Below are positions 28,115-38,605 of a stretch of DNA of 64,000 nt, piece after piece. The notes beneath the pieces are model-generated. The model did not search any database, had not been told where the DNA came from, and was given only the letters and a program-made list of their open reading frames with translations. How positions within the stretch are numbered: position 1 is the first letter of the stretch; each line of letters starts with the position of its first letter. Origin of the DNA: an uncultured bacterium (GTDB lineage Bacteria > Planctomycetota > Phycisphaerae > Phycisphaerales > SM1A02); NCBI GenBank assembly GCA_903891095.1, contig CAITDI010000030.1:1-64000 (forward strand). Direction: 5' to 3'. A program made the translations under genes and the position numbers.

Positions 28115-28160
28115 CAAACAACGGGCGGATCATCTCGCGATGATCCGCCCGCGTTGTTTG
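28115..28160. terminator. Bidirectional terminator between convergent genes
   Basis: Perfect 12-bp inner stem (28123-28134 / 28139-28150, loop TCGC) flanked by an outer 8-bp stem CAAACAAC (28115-28122) / GTTGTTTG (28153-28160). The A- and T-rich outer arms serve as U-tracts in both directions. It lies between the genes ending at 28065 (+) and 28189 (-). Confidence 0.85.
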
Positions 28161-28188
28161 GTGCGCGGTGTGAAGCTGGCCCGTGGAC

Positions 28189-28797
28189 TCAGCTGATCTT
28201 GTCGGTGTCGACGGTGAAGGCGAACACGTCGCCCGCATCGAAGCAGGAGCTGAAGAAGACCGTCATCCGGCTGAAGAGGTCGCCCTGCGCAACCGTGCCG
28301 GCGATGTTCACGGCGTTGTCGAACTTGATGTTCGCGGTCCAGATGCCGACCATGCCGCCTGCGACCGGGACCGGATTGGCGCCGGCGAGCGAGCCGACCG
28401 TGCCCGTATTCGGATTGGTGAGGTCGTAGCCGCACTGCGAGTTCGGCGTGCCAAACGAGACGGACTTGATGGCGCAGGTCGGAGCGGTCGCGACGATCTT
28501 GACCGCGGTCTGCGTGGCGCTGAGGACGGTCATGGTGATCTGGTAGTCGGGACCCACGGCGGTGCAGGTGGTGGCGCTGGTCACGACCAACGCGGGGTAC
28601 TGGAGCACGCCGCTGCAGCGCTGCACGGTGAGGTAGCTGGTGGCATTGGTCGCCGGGGTCGCGTTCTGGTTCACGACCGACACGATGCGCGGCGTACCCG
28701 CAGCGATGGTGAAGCCGCCGTAGACCTGGGCGTGCGAGGTGGCCGTGGAGGCGAGGGAGGCGAGAGCGGCGACGGCGAGAGCGATGATCGAGCGCAT
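28189..28797 (-). CDS. Secreted protein, unknown function
   Basis: 202 residues with a signal peptide (MRSIIALAVAALASLASTATSHA). The mature part is Thr/Ala/Val/Asn-rich and beta-like, with six cysteines that could form three disulfides (VQRCSGVLQ, TTCTAVG, TCAIKS, SQCGYD and FSSCFDAG among them). No family recognised. ATG 28797 is chosen over in-frame upstream codons because it begins the signal sequence. It is convergent with the DUF4097-like gene across the shared terminator. Confidence 0.6.
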   Translation of the reverse strand: MRSIIALAVAALASLASTATSHAQVYGGFTIAAGTPRIVSVVNQNATPATNATSYLTVQRCSGVLQYPALVVTSATTCTAVGPDYQITMTVLSATQTAVKIVATAPTCAIKSVSFGTPNSQCGYDLTNPNTGTVGSLAGANPVPVAGGMVGIWTANIKFDNAVNIAGTVAQGDLFSRMTVFFSSCFDAGDVFAFTVDTDKIS

Positions 28798-28917
28798 GGC
28801 AGTGTTTCCTGTGTTGAGAGGAGTGATTGGTTTCGAGGAGCGAGACGTGCTCCTCACAAGCACTCCGCGCGGGCCGGGCGCGTCTCTCAGCACATTGGAA
28901 AAATCGTCAGATCACCC

Positions 28918-29970
28918 TCAGCGCGGCTGCGGGTCGTCGGCGATCGACTGATCAGCGTCGGCGACGGCGGCAGGCCGGATGACCTGCGAGATCACCACGC
29001 CACCGAGCATCAGGGCGGCGCCAGCGTACTTCTGCAGGTCGGGCCGCTCGCCGAGGAAGGCGATGCCGCTGGCCATGCCGAACACGCTTTCGAGCGAAAG
29101 GATCAAGGCTGTGTGCGTCGGCGGCGCCTTGGCCTGCGCGATGACCTGCAGCGTGAACGCCACCGCGACCGGCAGCACCGCGCCGTAGAGCAGCGCCCAC
29201 TTTGCGCCTTCGACGCCCTCGGCGGTGATCTCGCCGCGCGTGGCCGCGATCAGCAGCGCGCCGACGCCCGTCATCCCGAGTTGGATCAGCGAGAGCCGGA
29301 TCGGCTCCGCGTCGCGCGAGTAGCGCCCGACGACCGTGACATGCACCGCCCACACGACCGCACAGAGCAGGACCCACGGGTCGCCCGCGTTCACGGTGAA
29401 TCCCGGCTCGATGCCCATCAGCGCGAGCCCGACGCCCGCGAGCGCGACGCCGACCCACACGGGCCAGCCGACCTTGTGCTTCGAGAGGAGCCCGAGGAAC
29501 GGCACGAACACGACGTACAGACTCGTGATGAACGCGCCGTTCGACGCGGTCGTGAAGCCGAGCCCGTATTGCTGCGCGTTGGCGGCGATGAGCATCACCG
29601 TGCCCGCGATGAGTCCGCCGCGCAGCGTCGCGCGGCGCGAGGTCGCGCGATCGACATGCTTCGGCCACGGCGCAAACCGCAACAGCGGCAGCAGCAAGAG
29701 CGTGCCCATCGTGAACCGCACGCCCGTGAACGCGAACGCGCCGAGGTGCTTGCTCCCGAGGTTCTGCGCGACGAAGCCCGTGCCCCAGATCAGCGCGGCC
29801 GCGAGCAGCAGCAGATCCGCGCCGAGCGTGGTGAGCCCGCGCCCGCGCGCGTGCGCGGGCGCATTAGGCGACGAGCCAGACGCCGCATCAGATGATGTGC
29901 CCGTCCCGCTCAGTGGATGTACGCCTTCGCGGGAACGAGCGTCTTCTTGCTCATGCCCGGGCCTTGCCAC
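28918..29970 (-). CDS. EamA/DMT-family transporter
   Basis: 350 residues with ten predicted transmembrane helices in two EamA repeats, the drug/metabolite transporter fold. Typical phrases are LLLLAAALIWGTGFVAQNLG, the first-repeat end FLGLLSKHK, and the second-repeat ALILSLESVFGMASGIAFLGERP. Substrate unknown. The N-terminus is uncertain: GTG 29970 gives a 61-base overlap with the fucosidase 3' end and a polar leader; no other ATG or GTG precedes the first helix. It is transcribed in the same direction directly after the fucosidase. Confidence 0.78.
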   Translation of the reverse strand: MARPGHEQEDARSREGVHPLSGTGTSSDAASGSSPNAPAHARGRGLTTLGADLLLLAAALIWGTGFVAQNLGSKHLGAFAFTGVRFTMGTLLLLPLLRFAPWPKHVDRATSRRATLRGGLIAGTVMLIAANAQQYGLGFTTASNGAFITSLYVVFVPFLGLLSKHKVGWPVWVGVALAGVGLALMGIEPGFTVNAGDPWVLLCAVVWAVHVTVVGRYSRDAEPIRLSLIQLGMTGVGALLIAATRGEITAEGVEGAKWALLYGAVLPVAVAFTLQVIAQAKAPPTHTALILSLESVFGMASGIAFLGERPDLQKYAGAALMLGGVVISQVIRPAAVADADQSIADDPQPR

Positions 29971-32003
29971 GACACGCGCAGCAGATCCTGCCCCGCGGCC
30001 TCGAGCATGCGGATCTCGATCGGGTGCAGTCCCTTCTCGAGCGCGATCGCGGCGGACTTCTCCGTCGCGCTGTGCAGGCCGTCGTTGTCGACCACGGTGT
30101 TGCCGTGGAGCTTGAGCACCGAGCCGTCGTCCGAATCGACGAAGAACCGATACAGCCCCGTCTCAGGCACCTCGATGAAGCCGTTGAACACGAGGCCGAA
30201 GAACTCCTCGCGCGGCTTGACCGACTCGCTCGGCATGGGCGCGACGCCTTCCTTGACCATCTTCGCGGCGTCGATCTCCGAGCACTTCTTGATCGACTCG
30301 GGCACCTCGTACGCGCGGAACGCGAGACCCGGATCGGCCTTGAACGTCTGCACCGCGGTGAGCGGCTTCATCGCCTCGAACGCGCGCGCGACGGTGCGCG
30401 TGACCGGCTTGTCGCCGAGGAATCCGCGCGCCTTGACGGTCGCGCTCGCGCTGAGCGCGAACGCCTTGCCCGCCGCGGCGCTCTTCGCCGTCGGCTCGCT
30501 GCCGTCGGTCGTGTAGTGGTAGACGACCTTCGTGTCCGCGGGCTGCGCGACCTCGACCTGCATCGAGCCGTAGAACTTGTCGTCGCCCGCGCTGATCACC
30601 GGCGCGGTCGCGATCGCGAGCGGCTCGGCGAGATCGACCGCGACCACGGTGCACACCGCGTCGATCGGCTTGCTGGGAAGGCTGAACACGGTCACATCGT
30701 CGTGCTGCTCGCTCGGCCACATGTTGCGCGTCTTCTGCCCGAGGATCTGCACGGCCATCGGCTTGCTCAAGAGGCCCGAGAGCGCGAGCTTTCCGTCCGT
30801 CGGCCAGTCGAACACGTGCAGGTACAGGCGGTCGTGGCCGTCGGCCATCTTCGCGCGCGTCACGCGGCCCCACGGCGGCGCCTCGGGAAACGGATTCGCC
30901 TGCGTCCCGTAGATCGCGATCGAGTTGGTCTTCATCCACGCGCCCATCGCCTCGAGGCGCTCGACGCTCGGCGCGGGAATCTCGCCCTCGCCCGTCGGCC
31001 CGACATTGAGCAGGAAGTTGCCGCCCTTCGACGCGATGTCGACGAGCTTGCGGACGAGATCCTCCGCGGACTTCCAGTTGTTGTCGTGCTTCTTGTAGCC
31101 CCACGTGTCGTTCATCGTCATGCAGGTCTCCCAGTCGACGCCGGCGGGGAGGCCGGTCGCGGGGATCTGCTGCTCGGGCGTGCCGTAGTCGCCGCGGTAG
31201 TCGCCCTCGCGCGTGATGCCTTCCATACCCGAGCGGCCGGTGTCGACGCGGTTGTTGACGAGCACGTCGGGCTGCAGGCTGCGCACGTAGTCGTAGAGCT
31301 TCATGCCCTTCTCGTGCGTCCAGGTGCCTTCCCACTCGCCGTCGAACCACACGATGCCGATCTTGCCGTAGCGGCCGCTGAGGAGCTCCTTGAGCTGGCC
31401 CTTCATGTACTCCTCGTAGCGCTCGTAGCTCGCGCCGTCGGTCGGGCGCTTGTCCCACGCGCGGCGCGGCAGGTAGTCGGGATGGTGCCAGTCCATGATG
31501 GAGTGGTAGAAGCACAGCCGGATGCCCGCCTCGGTGCACGCGTCGGCGAGTTCCTTGAGCGGATCGCGGGGCGCGAACGGCGAGCCGCCGACATCCCACT
31601 CGGTGAGCGCCGAGTCCCACAGGCCAAAGCCGTCGTGGTGCTTCGAGGTGATCACGATGTACTTCATGCCCGCGTTCTTCGCGATGGCGACCCAGCGCTT
31701 GGCGTCGAACTTGACGGGGTTGAACTGCTTCTGCAGCGCCTCGTAGTCCTCGGGCTTGATGCCTGCGTTCGTGAGCAGCCACTCGCCGACGCCGTTCACG
31801 CGCTTGCCTTGCCACTCGCCGCCCGCGGTCGAGTACGCGCCCCAGTGGATGAACATGCCGAGCTTCGCGTCGCGGAACCACTGCATGCGCGCGTCGTGCT
31901 GCGCGGGCGTCTCGTTGACGAGGTTCACGCCGCCGTAGCGCGGGAGTTCCTGCTGAGGCGCGGCGAGCGAGAGGACGGTGACAAGTGCTGCGGCTTGAAG
32001 CAT
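29910..32003 (-). CDS. GH29 alpha-L-fucosidase with chitobiase-C-like and PA14 domains
   Basis: Secreted glycosidase of 697 residues that removes alpha-L-fucose from glycans by retention. After a signal peptide (MLQAAALVTVLSLAAPQQ) comes the GH29 catalytic domain (about 25-420): GMFIHWGAYS, ITSKHHDGFGLWDSALTEWD, and the nucleophile Asp in KIGIVWFDGEWEG. A small beta domain follows, then text like the chitobiase C-terminal domain (HYTTDGSEPTAKSAAAGKAF) and a PA14-like module (LVFNGFIEVPETGLYRFFVD then SDDGSVLKLHGN), which often binds carbohydrate. It overlaps the transporter gene. Confidence 0.92.
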   Translation of the reverse strand: MLQAAALVTVLSLAAPQQELPRYGGVNLVNETPAQHDARMQWFRDAKLGMFIHWGAYSTAGGEWQGKRVNGVGEWLLTNAGIKPEDYEALQKQFNPVKFDAKRWVAIAKNAGMKYIVITSKHHDGFGLWDSALTEWDVGGSPFAPRDPLKELADACTEAGIRLCFYHSIMDWHHPDYLPRRAWDKRPTDGASYERYEEYMKGQLKELLSGRYGKIGIVWFDGEWEGTWTHEKGMKLYDYVRSLQPDVLVNNRVDTGRSGMEGITREGDYRGDYGTPEQQIPATGLPAGVDWETCMTMNDTWGYKKHDNNWKSAEDLVRKLVDIASKGGNFLLNVGPTGEGEIPAPSVERLEAMGAWMKTNSIAIYGTQANPFPEAPPWGRVTRAKMADGHDRLYLHVFDWPTDGKLALSGLLSKPMAVQILGQKTRNMWPSEQHDDVTVFSLPSKPIDAVCTVVAVDLAEPLAIATAPVISAGDDKFYGSMQVEVAQPADTKVVYHYTTDGSEPTAKSAAAGKAFALSASATVKARGFLGDKPVTRTVARAFEAMKPLTAVQTFKADPGLAFRAYEVPESIKKCSEIDAAKMVKEGVAPMPSESVKPREEFFGLVFNGFIEVPETGLYRFFVDSDDGSVLKLHGNTVVDNDGLHSATEKSAAIALEKGLHPIEIRMLEAAGQDLLRVSWQGPGMSKKTLVPAKAYIH

Positions 32004-32027
32004 GGGCGAAATGGTACTGTCCCGCGC

Positions 32028-32627
32028 ATGTCGACCGCGAAGGACCTGATCAAGACCAAGCGCCGCATCTTCGTCACCGCCGACACGCACTTCGGCCACG
32101 ACGACGCGCTCAGGATCTTCGCGCGGCCGTTCGCGACGGCGGACGCCATGGACGACGCGCTCATCGCGGGCATCAACGAGGTCGTCGGCGCGAAGGACAT
32201 CCTCGTGCACATCGGCGACTTCACCGGTCCGCGCGAGTGGAGCGCCGTGGAGTTCCGCCGCGTGGCCGCGCTGCGCGACCGCATCGCGTGCAAGCGCATC
32301 GTGCTGGTGCGCGGCAACCACGATCCCGCGGGCGAGAAGCGCTTCGACGGGCTCTTCGAAGCGGTCGAGGACATCGTCTCCGCGCGCGGCATCGCGGGTG
32401 TCGACGAGCGCATCGTGATGTTCCACTATCCGATCGACCAGTGGCAGGGGCGGCCGAACGGCGGCTTTCACCTGCACGGGCACGTGCACGGCCACGGGGC
32501 GACGCTCGCGCGGCGGTGCGATGTCGGCGTCGATGTCGCGGCAAGCCAGCTCCGCCCGCGCGCGCTCGACGAGCTGATCGCGCAGCTCCGCAAGGACAAG
32601 CCGACTGGTTTCGTGCGCGTGAAGTGA
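32028..32627 (+). CDS. Small calcineurin-like metallophosphoesterase
   Basis: 199 residues. Motifs of the metallophosphoesterase fold are in order: FVTADTHFGHDD (D-x-H), HIGDFTG (GD), LVRGNHDPA (GNHD), then MFHYPIDQW and HLHGHVHGHG (GHxH). It resembles the YfcE/phage-type small phosphoesterases. Substrate unknown. It is divergent from the fucosidase, with only 24 bases between the two starts, so the promoters must overlap the coding starts or neighbouring sequence. Confidence 0.87.
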   Translation: MSTAKDLIKTKRRIFVTADTHFGHDDALRIFARPFATADAMDDALIAGINEVVGAKDILVHIGDFTGPREWSAVEFRRVAALRDRIACKRIVLVRGNHDPAGEKRFDGLFEAVEDIVSARGIAGVDERIVMFHYPIDQWQGRPNGGFHLHGHVHGHGATLARRCDVGVDVAASQLRPRALDELIAQLRKDKPTGFVRVK

Positions 32628-32658
32628 GGCCGCGGTGGCGCGAAGCCGCCGCAGGCGG

Positions 32659-34767
<2,109 letters not shown>

Positions 34768-34829
34768 AACTCGCGTGGGGCCGTGGAGACATCGTCCGAA
34801 TTCCCGGCGCACTCAAGCCAAACCCAAAC

Positions 34830-35014
34830 GGTGCCAGGCACCAACCTGGCACCAACCTGGCACCAACCACGCGAACCAGTCACGCGCCAGGCAGCGCGCG
34901 CGGGTCCAGCGTACCGCCGTCTCAATCGCCCCTGCGGACCATCGACACGGTGCCAGGCACCAACCGTGCGAACGCGGTTGGTGTGTGGATGGTGCCAGGT
35001 TGGTGCCAGGCACC
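34830..35014. repeat. 185-bp palindromic element with 39-bp terminal inverted repeats
   Basis: The first 39 bases (34830-34868) and the last 39 (34976-35014) are inverted repeats with five mismatches; the outer 24 differ at one position. The palindrome GGTGCCAGGCACC occurs three times, at 34830, 34949 and 35002, and CCTGGCACCAA/TTGGTGCCAGG variants fill the ends. It lies between the kinase start and the lpdA terminator. GGTGCC(A/T)GGCACC palindromes recall REP/BIME-like elements spread by transposases; no transposase is adjacent. No target-site duplication was evident. Confidence 0.7.
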
Positions 35015-35055
35015 AAAAAGCAGCGCGGCCCGGGGACCGGGCCGCGCTGCTTTTT
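35015..35055 (-). terminator. Strong terminator downstream of lpdA
   Basis: A 19-bp perfect stem (35015-35033 / 35037-35055) with a three-base loop, starting AAAAAGCAGCGCGG and ending GCTGCTTTTT, so it has U-tracts in both directions. It lies 31 bases after the lpdA stop and abuts the palindromic element. Confidence 0.9.
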
Positions 35056-35086
35056 GAACTTTGGGATTCAAACCTCTCGCCAGAAC

Positions 35087-36568
35087 TCACGCGTGGATCG
35101 CGCGACCCTCCGTCGCCAGCGCCGCCTCGTGCAGCGCCTCGTGCATCGTCGGGTGCGCGTGCACCGTCGAGATCACGTCCTCGATCGTCGCCTCGACGCG
35201 GCGGGCAAGGCCCATCTCGCCGATGAGCTCGCTCGCGTCCTCGCCGATGATGTGCGCGCCGAGGATCTCGCCGTACGGCTCGCTCACGATGATCTTCACG
35301 AGGCCTTCGGTCGCGCCGACCGCGATCGCCTTGCCGTGGCCCTTGAAGGAGTACTTGCCGACCTTGTACTTGAGGCCCTTCTCCTTCGCCTGCTTCTCGG
35401 TCATGCCGACCGACGCGATCTGCGGGTTGCAGTACGTGCAGCCGGGGATCGACGCGTAGTCGACGCCGAGCGTGTGATGGCCCTTGAAGCGCTCGACGCA
35501 CGCGACGGCTTCCTCGCTCGCGATGTGCGCGAGCCACGGCGGTCCGATGCAGTCGCCGATCGCGTAGATGCCGGGCACCGAGGTCTGGTACGTCGGCTCC
35601 TTCTTGTCCTTGTAGTCGGTCCAGATGTGGTTCTTCTCGATCTTGAGGCCGAGCTTCTCGTCGAAGAGGCCCTCGTAGCGCGCCTTCACGCCGATGGCGA
35701 CGATCACGCACTCGGCCTCGACGGTCTCGGTCTTCGTCTTGTCGGCGGCCTGCGCGAGGGTGACCTTCGCGCCCGTCGCGGTCTTGTCGATCGCGGTCGT
35801 CATCGTGCCGACCTTGAACTCCATGCCCTGCTTGGTGAACGCGCGCAGCGCGGCGGCCGAGATGTCCTCGTCCTCGTTCGGCAGGATCCGGTCGAGCATC
35901 TCGACGACGGTGACCTTCGTGCCGAACGCGTTGAAGAAGTACGCGAACTCCATGCCGATCGCGCCCGAGCCGATGATCACGATCGACTTCGGCTGCTTCG
36001 GGATCGCGAGCGCGTCGTAGCTCGAGAGGATCGTCTTGCCGTCGCACTTGGCGAACGGCAGCTCGTTCGGCGCGGCGCCGGTCGAGATCATGATCTTGTC
36101 GGCGGTGATCTCGGAGATCTTCTCGCCGCCGGTGCCGTGGTAGTAGTCGGCGTCGGCCTTGGTGACCTGCACGCGGCACGGACCCGACGCGGTCTTGCCG
36201 CTCAGGATCTTCGCGTGGCCCTCGACGTGGTCGATCTTGTTCTTCTTGAACAGGAACGCGATGCCGTTGTTGAGCGTGCCGGTGATCGAGCGCGAGCGGC
36301 CGATGACCTTCGCCCAGTCGACCTTGACCGCGTCGGGAGCGAACTCAAAGCCCCAGTCCTTGCCGTGGCGGATCGCCTCCATGTAGAGCTCCGCGTTGTG
36401 GAGGAGCGCCTTGGTCGGGATGCAGCCCCAGTTGAGGCACACGCCACCGAGCTTGCCGCGCTCGATGCAGCAGACCTTCATGCCCATTTGTGCCGCGCGG
36501 ATCGCGCCGACATAGCCGCCGGGGCCGCTGCCGATGACGAGGAGGTCGTAGTGCTTGGTCTCTGCCAT
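35087..36568 (-). CDS. lpdA: Dihydrolipoyl dehydrogenase (E3)
   Basis: FAD- and NAD-dependent E3 component of 2-oxoacid dehydrogenase and glycine cleavage complexes; it reoxidises lipoyl groups. It has 493 residues. FAD motif LLVIGSGPGGYVGAIRAAQM at the N-terminus; redox disulfide in GGVCLNWGCIPTKALL; NAD motif IVIIGSGAIGMEFAYFF; late FAD motif YAIGDCIGPPWLAH; interface catalytic His-Glu in TVHAHPTMHEALHEAAL. The start at 36568 follows the usual M-x-E-x-x-YDLLVIG layout. No E1/E2 genes are in the window. Confidence 0.96.
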   Translation of the reverse strand: MAETKHYDLLVIGSGPGGYVGAIRAAQMGMKVCCIERGKLGGVCLNWGCIPTKALLHNAELYMEAIRHGKDWGFEFAPDAVKVDWAKVIGRSRSITGTLNNGIAFLFKKNKIDHVEGHAKILSGKTASGPCRVQVTKADADYYHGTGGEKISEITADKIMISTGAAPNELPFAKCDGKTILSSYDALAIPKQPKSIVIIGSGAIGMEFAYFFNAFGTKVTVVEMLDRILPNEDEDISAAALRAFTKQGMEFKVGTMTTAIDKTATGAKVTLAQAADKTKTETVEAECVIVAIGVKARYEGLFDEKLGLKIEKNHIWTDYKDKKEPTYQTSVPGIYAIGDCIGPPWLAHIASEEAVACVERFKGHHTLGVDYASIPGCTYCNPQIASVGMTEKQAKEKGLKYKVGKYSFKGHGKAIAVGATEGLVKIIVSEPYGEILGAHIIGEDASELIGEMGLARRVEATIEDVISTVHAHPTMHEALHEAALATEGRAIHA

Positions 36569-36766
36569 GTTTGGGTCCTCAGGCTCGCTGTGGAGTGCTT
36601 CGCGTCGCGAAGCGGGGGTTCGAAGATTCCGTTCGTGCGGAAGGGGTCGAGAGAATAGCGGCGATCCGACACGCCGATTCATGGTGCGGCTTATCTCTGC
36701 GGCCGCGTAGGTCGATCCACCGACGCCCCCAAAGGGCACCCAAAGCGAACGAGGAGCCGACCGCTC

Positions 36767-38545
36767 ATGAAATCGAAGGATCCAGGTTCAGGCCAGGCTG
36801 CTGCCGCAGGGCTGCAGCCCAACTCCACATCTCAACCCCAGTCGCCATCTGCGGCCTGGAGGCAGATGCTGATCGGGCCTGAGCAGATCGAGAAGTTGAT
36901 CGACCGCCTGTCGACCACGCTGACCGAGCAGTCGCAAACCGTCCGAGAACTGGAACTCGCGCGGGCGGAGCTTGATGCTCGTCAACACGAGCTTGAGCTC
37001 GCCCGCGCAAAGGCTGAACGCGCGACCGAGACGCTGTCGACCTTTCTGAAAGCGCTCGGTCACGACCTGCGCGCGCCGTTTGTCTCGATCGATGCCTCGA
37101 TGCAGATGCTCGACATGGACCTTCATGCCGAGGACATCCCGTCCTCGCTGGAGCGGCTCGGCGAGATCCGCCGCACCTCGAGCCACGGCCTCGCGCTGAT
37201 CGACGACCTGTTCGAGCTGATCCGCTCCGACGCGGGCCAGTGGCGCGTCGAGCCGCAGCCGGTGCGCATCTGCGAGATCGTCGCCGATGCCCGCGCGGTG
37301 GTCGCGCCCAAGGCGCACATGAAGCGCATCCCCCTCGAGACCCGCTGGGTCGGCGAGCAGACGGACCCCAAGCAGCTCGTCGAGACCGACCTGGTGCGCA
37401 TCCGCCAGGCGCTGGTCAACCTGCTCGTCAACGCGATCAAGTTCTCCGAGCGCGGACCGCTGATCATCGAGGTCGAGCGGATCGGCGAACACACCCTCGC
37501 GTTCCGCGTGCTCGACAACGGGCCGGGCATCGATCCCGATGCGATGCAGTCGATCTTCGAGCCGTTCACCCAGTCCAAGCGCACTGCGCGCAACGCCAAG
37601 GATGGCGCTGGCCTCGGTCTCGCGATCGTGCGCCGCTGCGCGCGCCTGCTTGGCGGCGATGTCAGCGTCGTCAACCGCAATGGCGGTGGCGCGGCGTTCA
37701 CGCTGGAGATCTGCGCGCCGGTGGTCGCGGAGGAAGTTGCTGAGGACGTCGTCGAGGAAGTCGCTGAGGAAGTCGCCGAGGAAGTCGTCGCGGAATGGAC
37801 GCAAGAAATCGCGGCCGACGACGCGGTTTCCACTCCGCAAGTCCCCGAGCCCTCCTCTGAAGCCTCGCCTGAAACACGCCCCGAGCCGTCGCGCGCACCG
37901 CGTTCGCCGTCGAGCTTCATGCCGATGGGCGCTTCGATTCTGCCGCCGCCGACGCCGGTGCAGGGTGTCCTGCCGTTCTCGGTGACCGACGACGATTTCG
38001 GTGCGCTCTACCGCGCGCCGCGCGAGGAGCGTGCGATCCGCACCGAGCCGACCGCCGAGGCCGTCGTCGTCCAGCCGCAGCCCGAGCCCGTCGCGTCGCC
38101 CGCACCCACGCCAACTCCGAGCATGCCGGCCGCGCCGCGTCGCAATGTCCACGCGCGCAAGCTGCACGCGCTGATCGTCGATCGCTCCGCCGACGCCGCG
38201 GCGCAGCTCTCGCAGTTGCTCCATGACTGCGGCCTCGAGGTCGCGACCGCGTCGTCGCTTGCCGAAGCGCGCGGCCTGATCTCGCAGCAGCGCCCCGACC
38301 TGATCGTCAGCGAGCGCAAGCTCCCCGACGGATCGGGCGTCGAGTTCCACGACATCGCGCCAGGCACGCGCCTCGTGCTCGCGAGCGTGAACCCCGATCC
38401 CAACGATCTCCCCGCGGGCACGCGCGTGATCGCCAAGCCCTACACGGTCTACGCCGTGCAGGAAATGGTGCGCGTCTCGCTCAACCGCGCGGTCAAGTTC
38501 CCGTCGTTCGCGGCGGACCCTGCTAGGATCCGCCCTCGCTCTTGA
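36767..38545 (+). CDS. Hybrid sensor histidine kinase with degenerate C-terminal receiver
   Basis: 592 residues, no transmembrane helix, so a cytosolic sensor. A coiled coil (about 50-95) leads into a dimerisation/phosphoacceptor helix with His99 (FLKALGHDLRAPFVSIDAS). The HATPase domain has the N-box LVNLLVNAIKFSE, G1 DNGPGID and G2 DGAGLGLAIV. A long acidic/Pro-rich linker with EEVAEEV repeats (12-bp DNA periodicity near 37733-37796) follows. The C-terminal ~120 residues fold like a receiver (HALIVDRSAD ... VIAKPYTVYAV) but carry Glu516 where the phosphoacceptor Asp belongs (LIVSERKLPDGSG). Confidence 0.84.
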   Translation: MKSKDPGSGQAAAAGLQPNSTSQPQSPSAAWRQMLIGPEQIEKLIDRLSTTLTEQSQTVRELELARAELDARQHELELARAKAERATETLSTFLKALGHDLRAPFVSIDASMQMLDMDLHAEDIPSSLERLGEIRRTSSHGLALIDDLFELIRSDAGQWRVEPQPVRICEIVADARAVVAPKAHMKRIPLETRWVGEQTDPKQLVETDLVRIRQALVNLLVNAIKFSERGPLIIEVERIGEHTLAFRVLDNGPGIDPDAMQSIFEPFTQSKRTARNAKDGAGLGLAIVRRCARLLGGDVSVVNRNGGGAAFTLEICAPVVAEEVAEDVVEEVAEEVAEEVVAEWTQEIAADDAVSTPQVPEPSSEASPETRPEPSRAPRSPSSFMPMGASILPPPTPVQGVLPFSVTDDDFGALYRAPREERAIRTEPTAEAVVVQPQPEPVASPAPTPTPSMPAAPRRNVHARKLHALIVDRSADAAAQLSQLLHDCGLEVATASSLAEARGLISQQRPDLIVSERKLPDGSGVEFHDIAPGTRLVLASVNPDPNDLPAGTRVIAKPYTVYAVQEMVRVSLNRAVKFPSFAADPARIRPRS

Positions 38546-38605
38546 GCAGACGATTTCGGGTGTCGCTCACCCCGGTCCATCGCGACCACCGTCGGCGAGA
38601 GCGCT

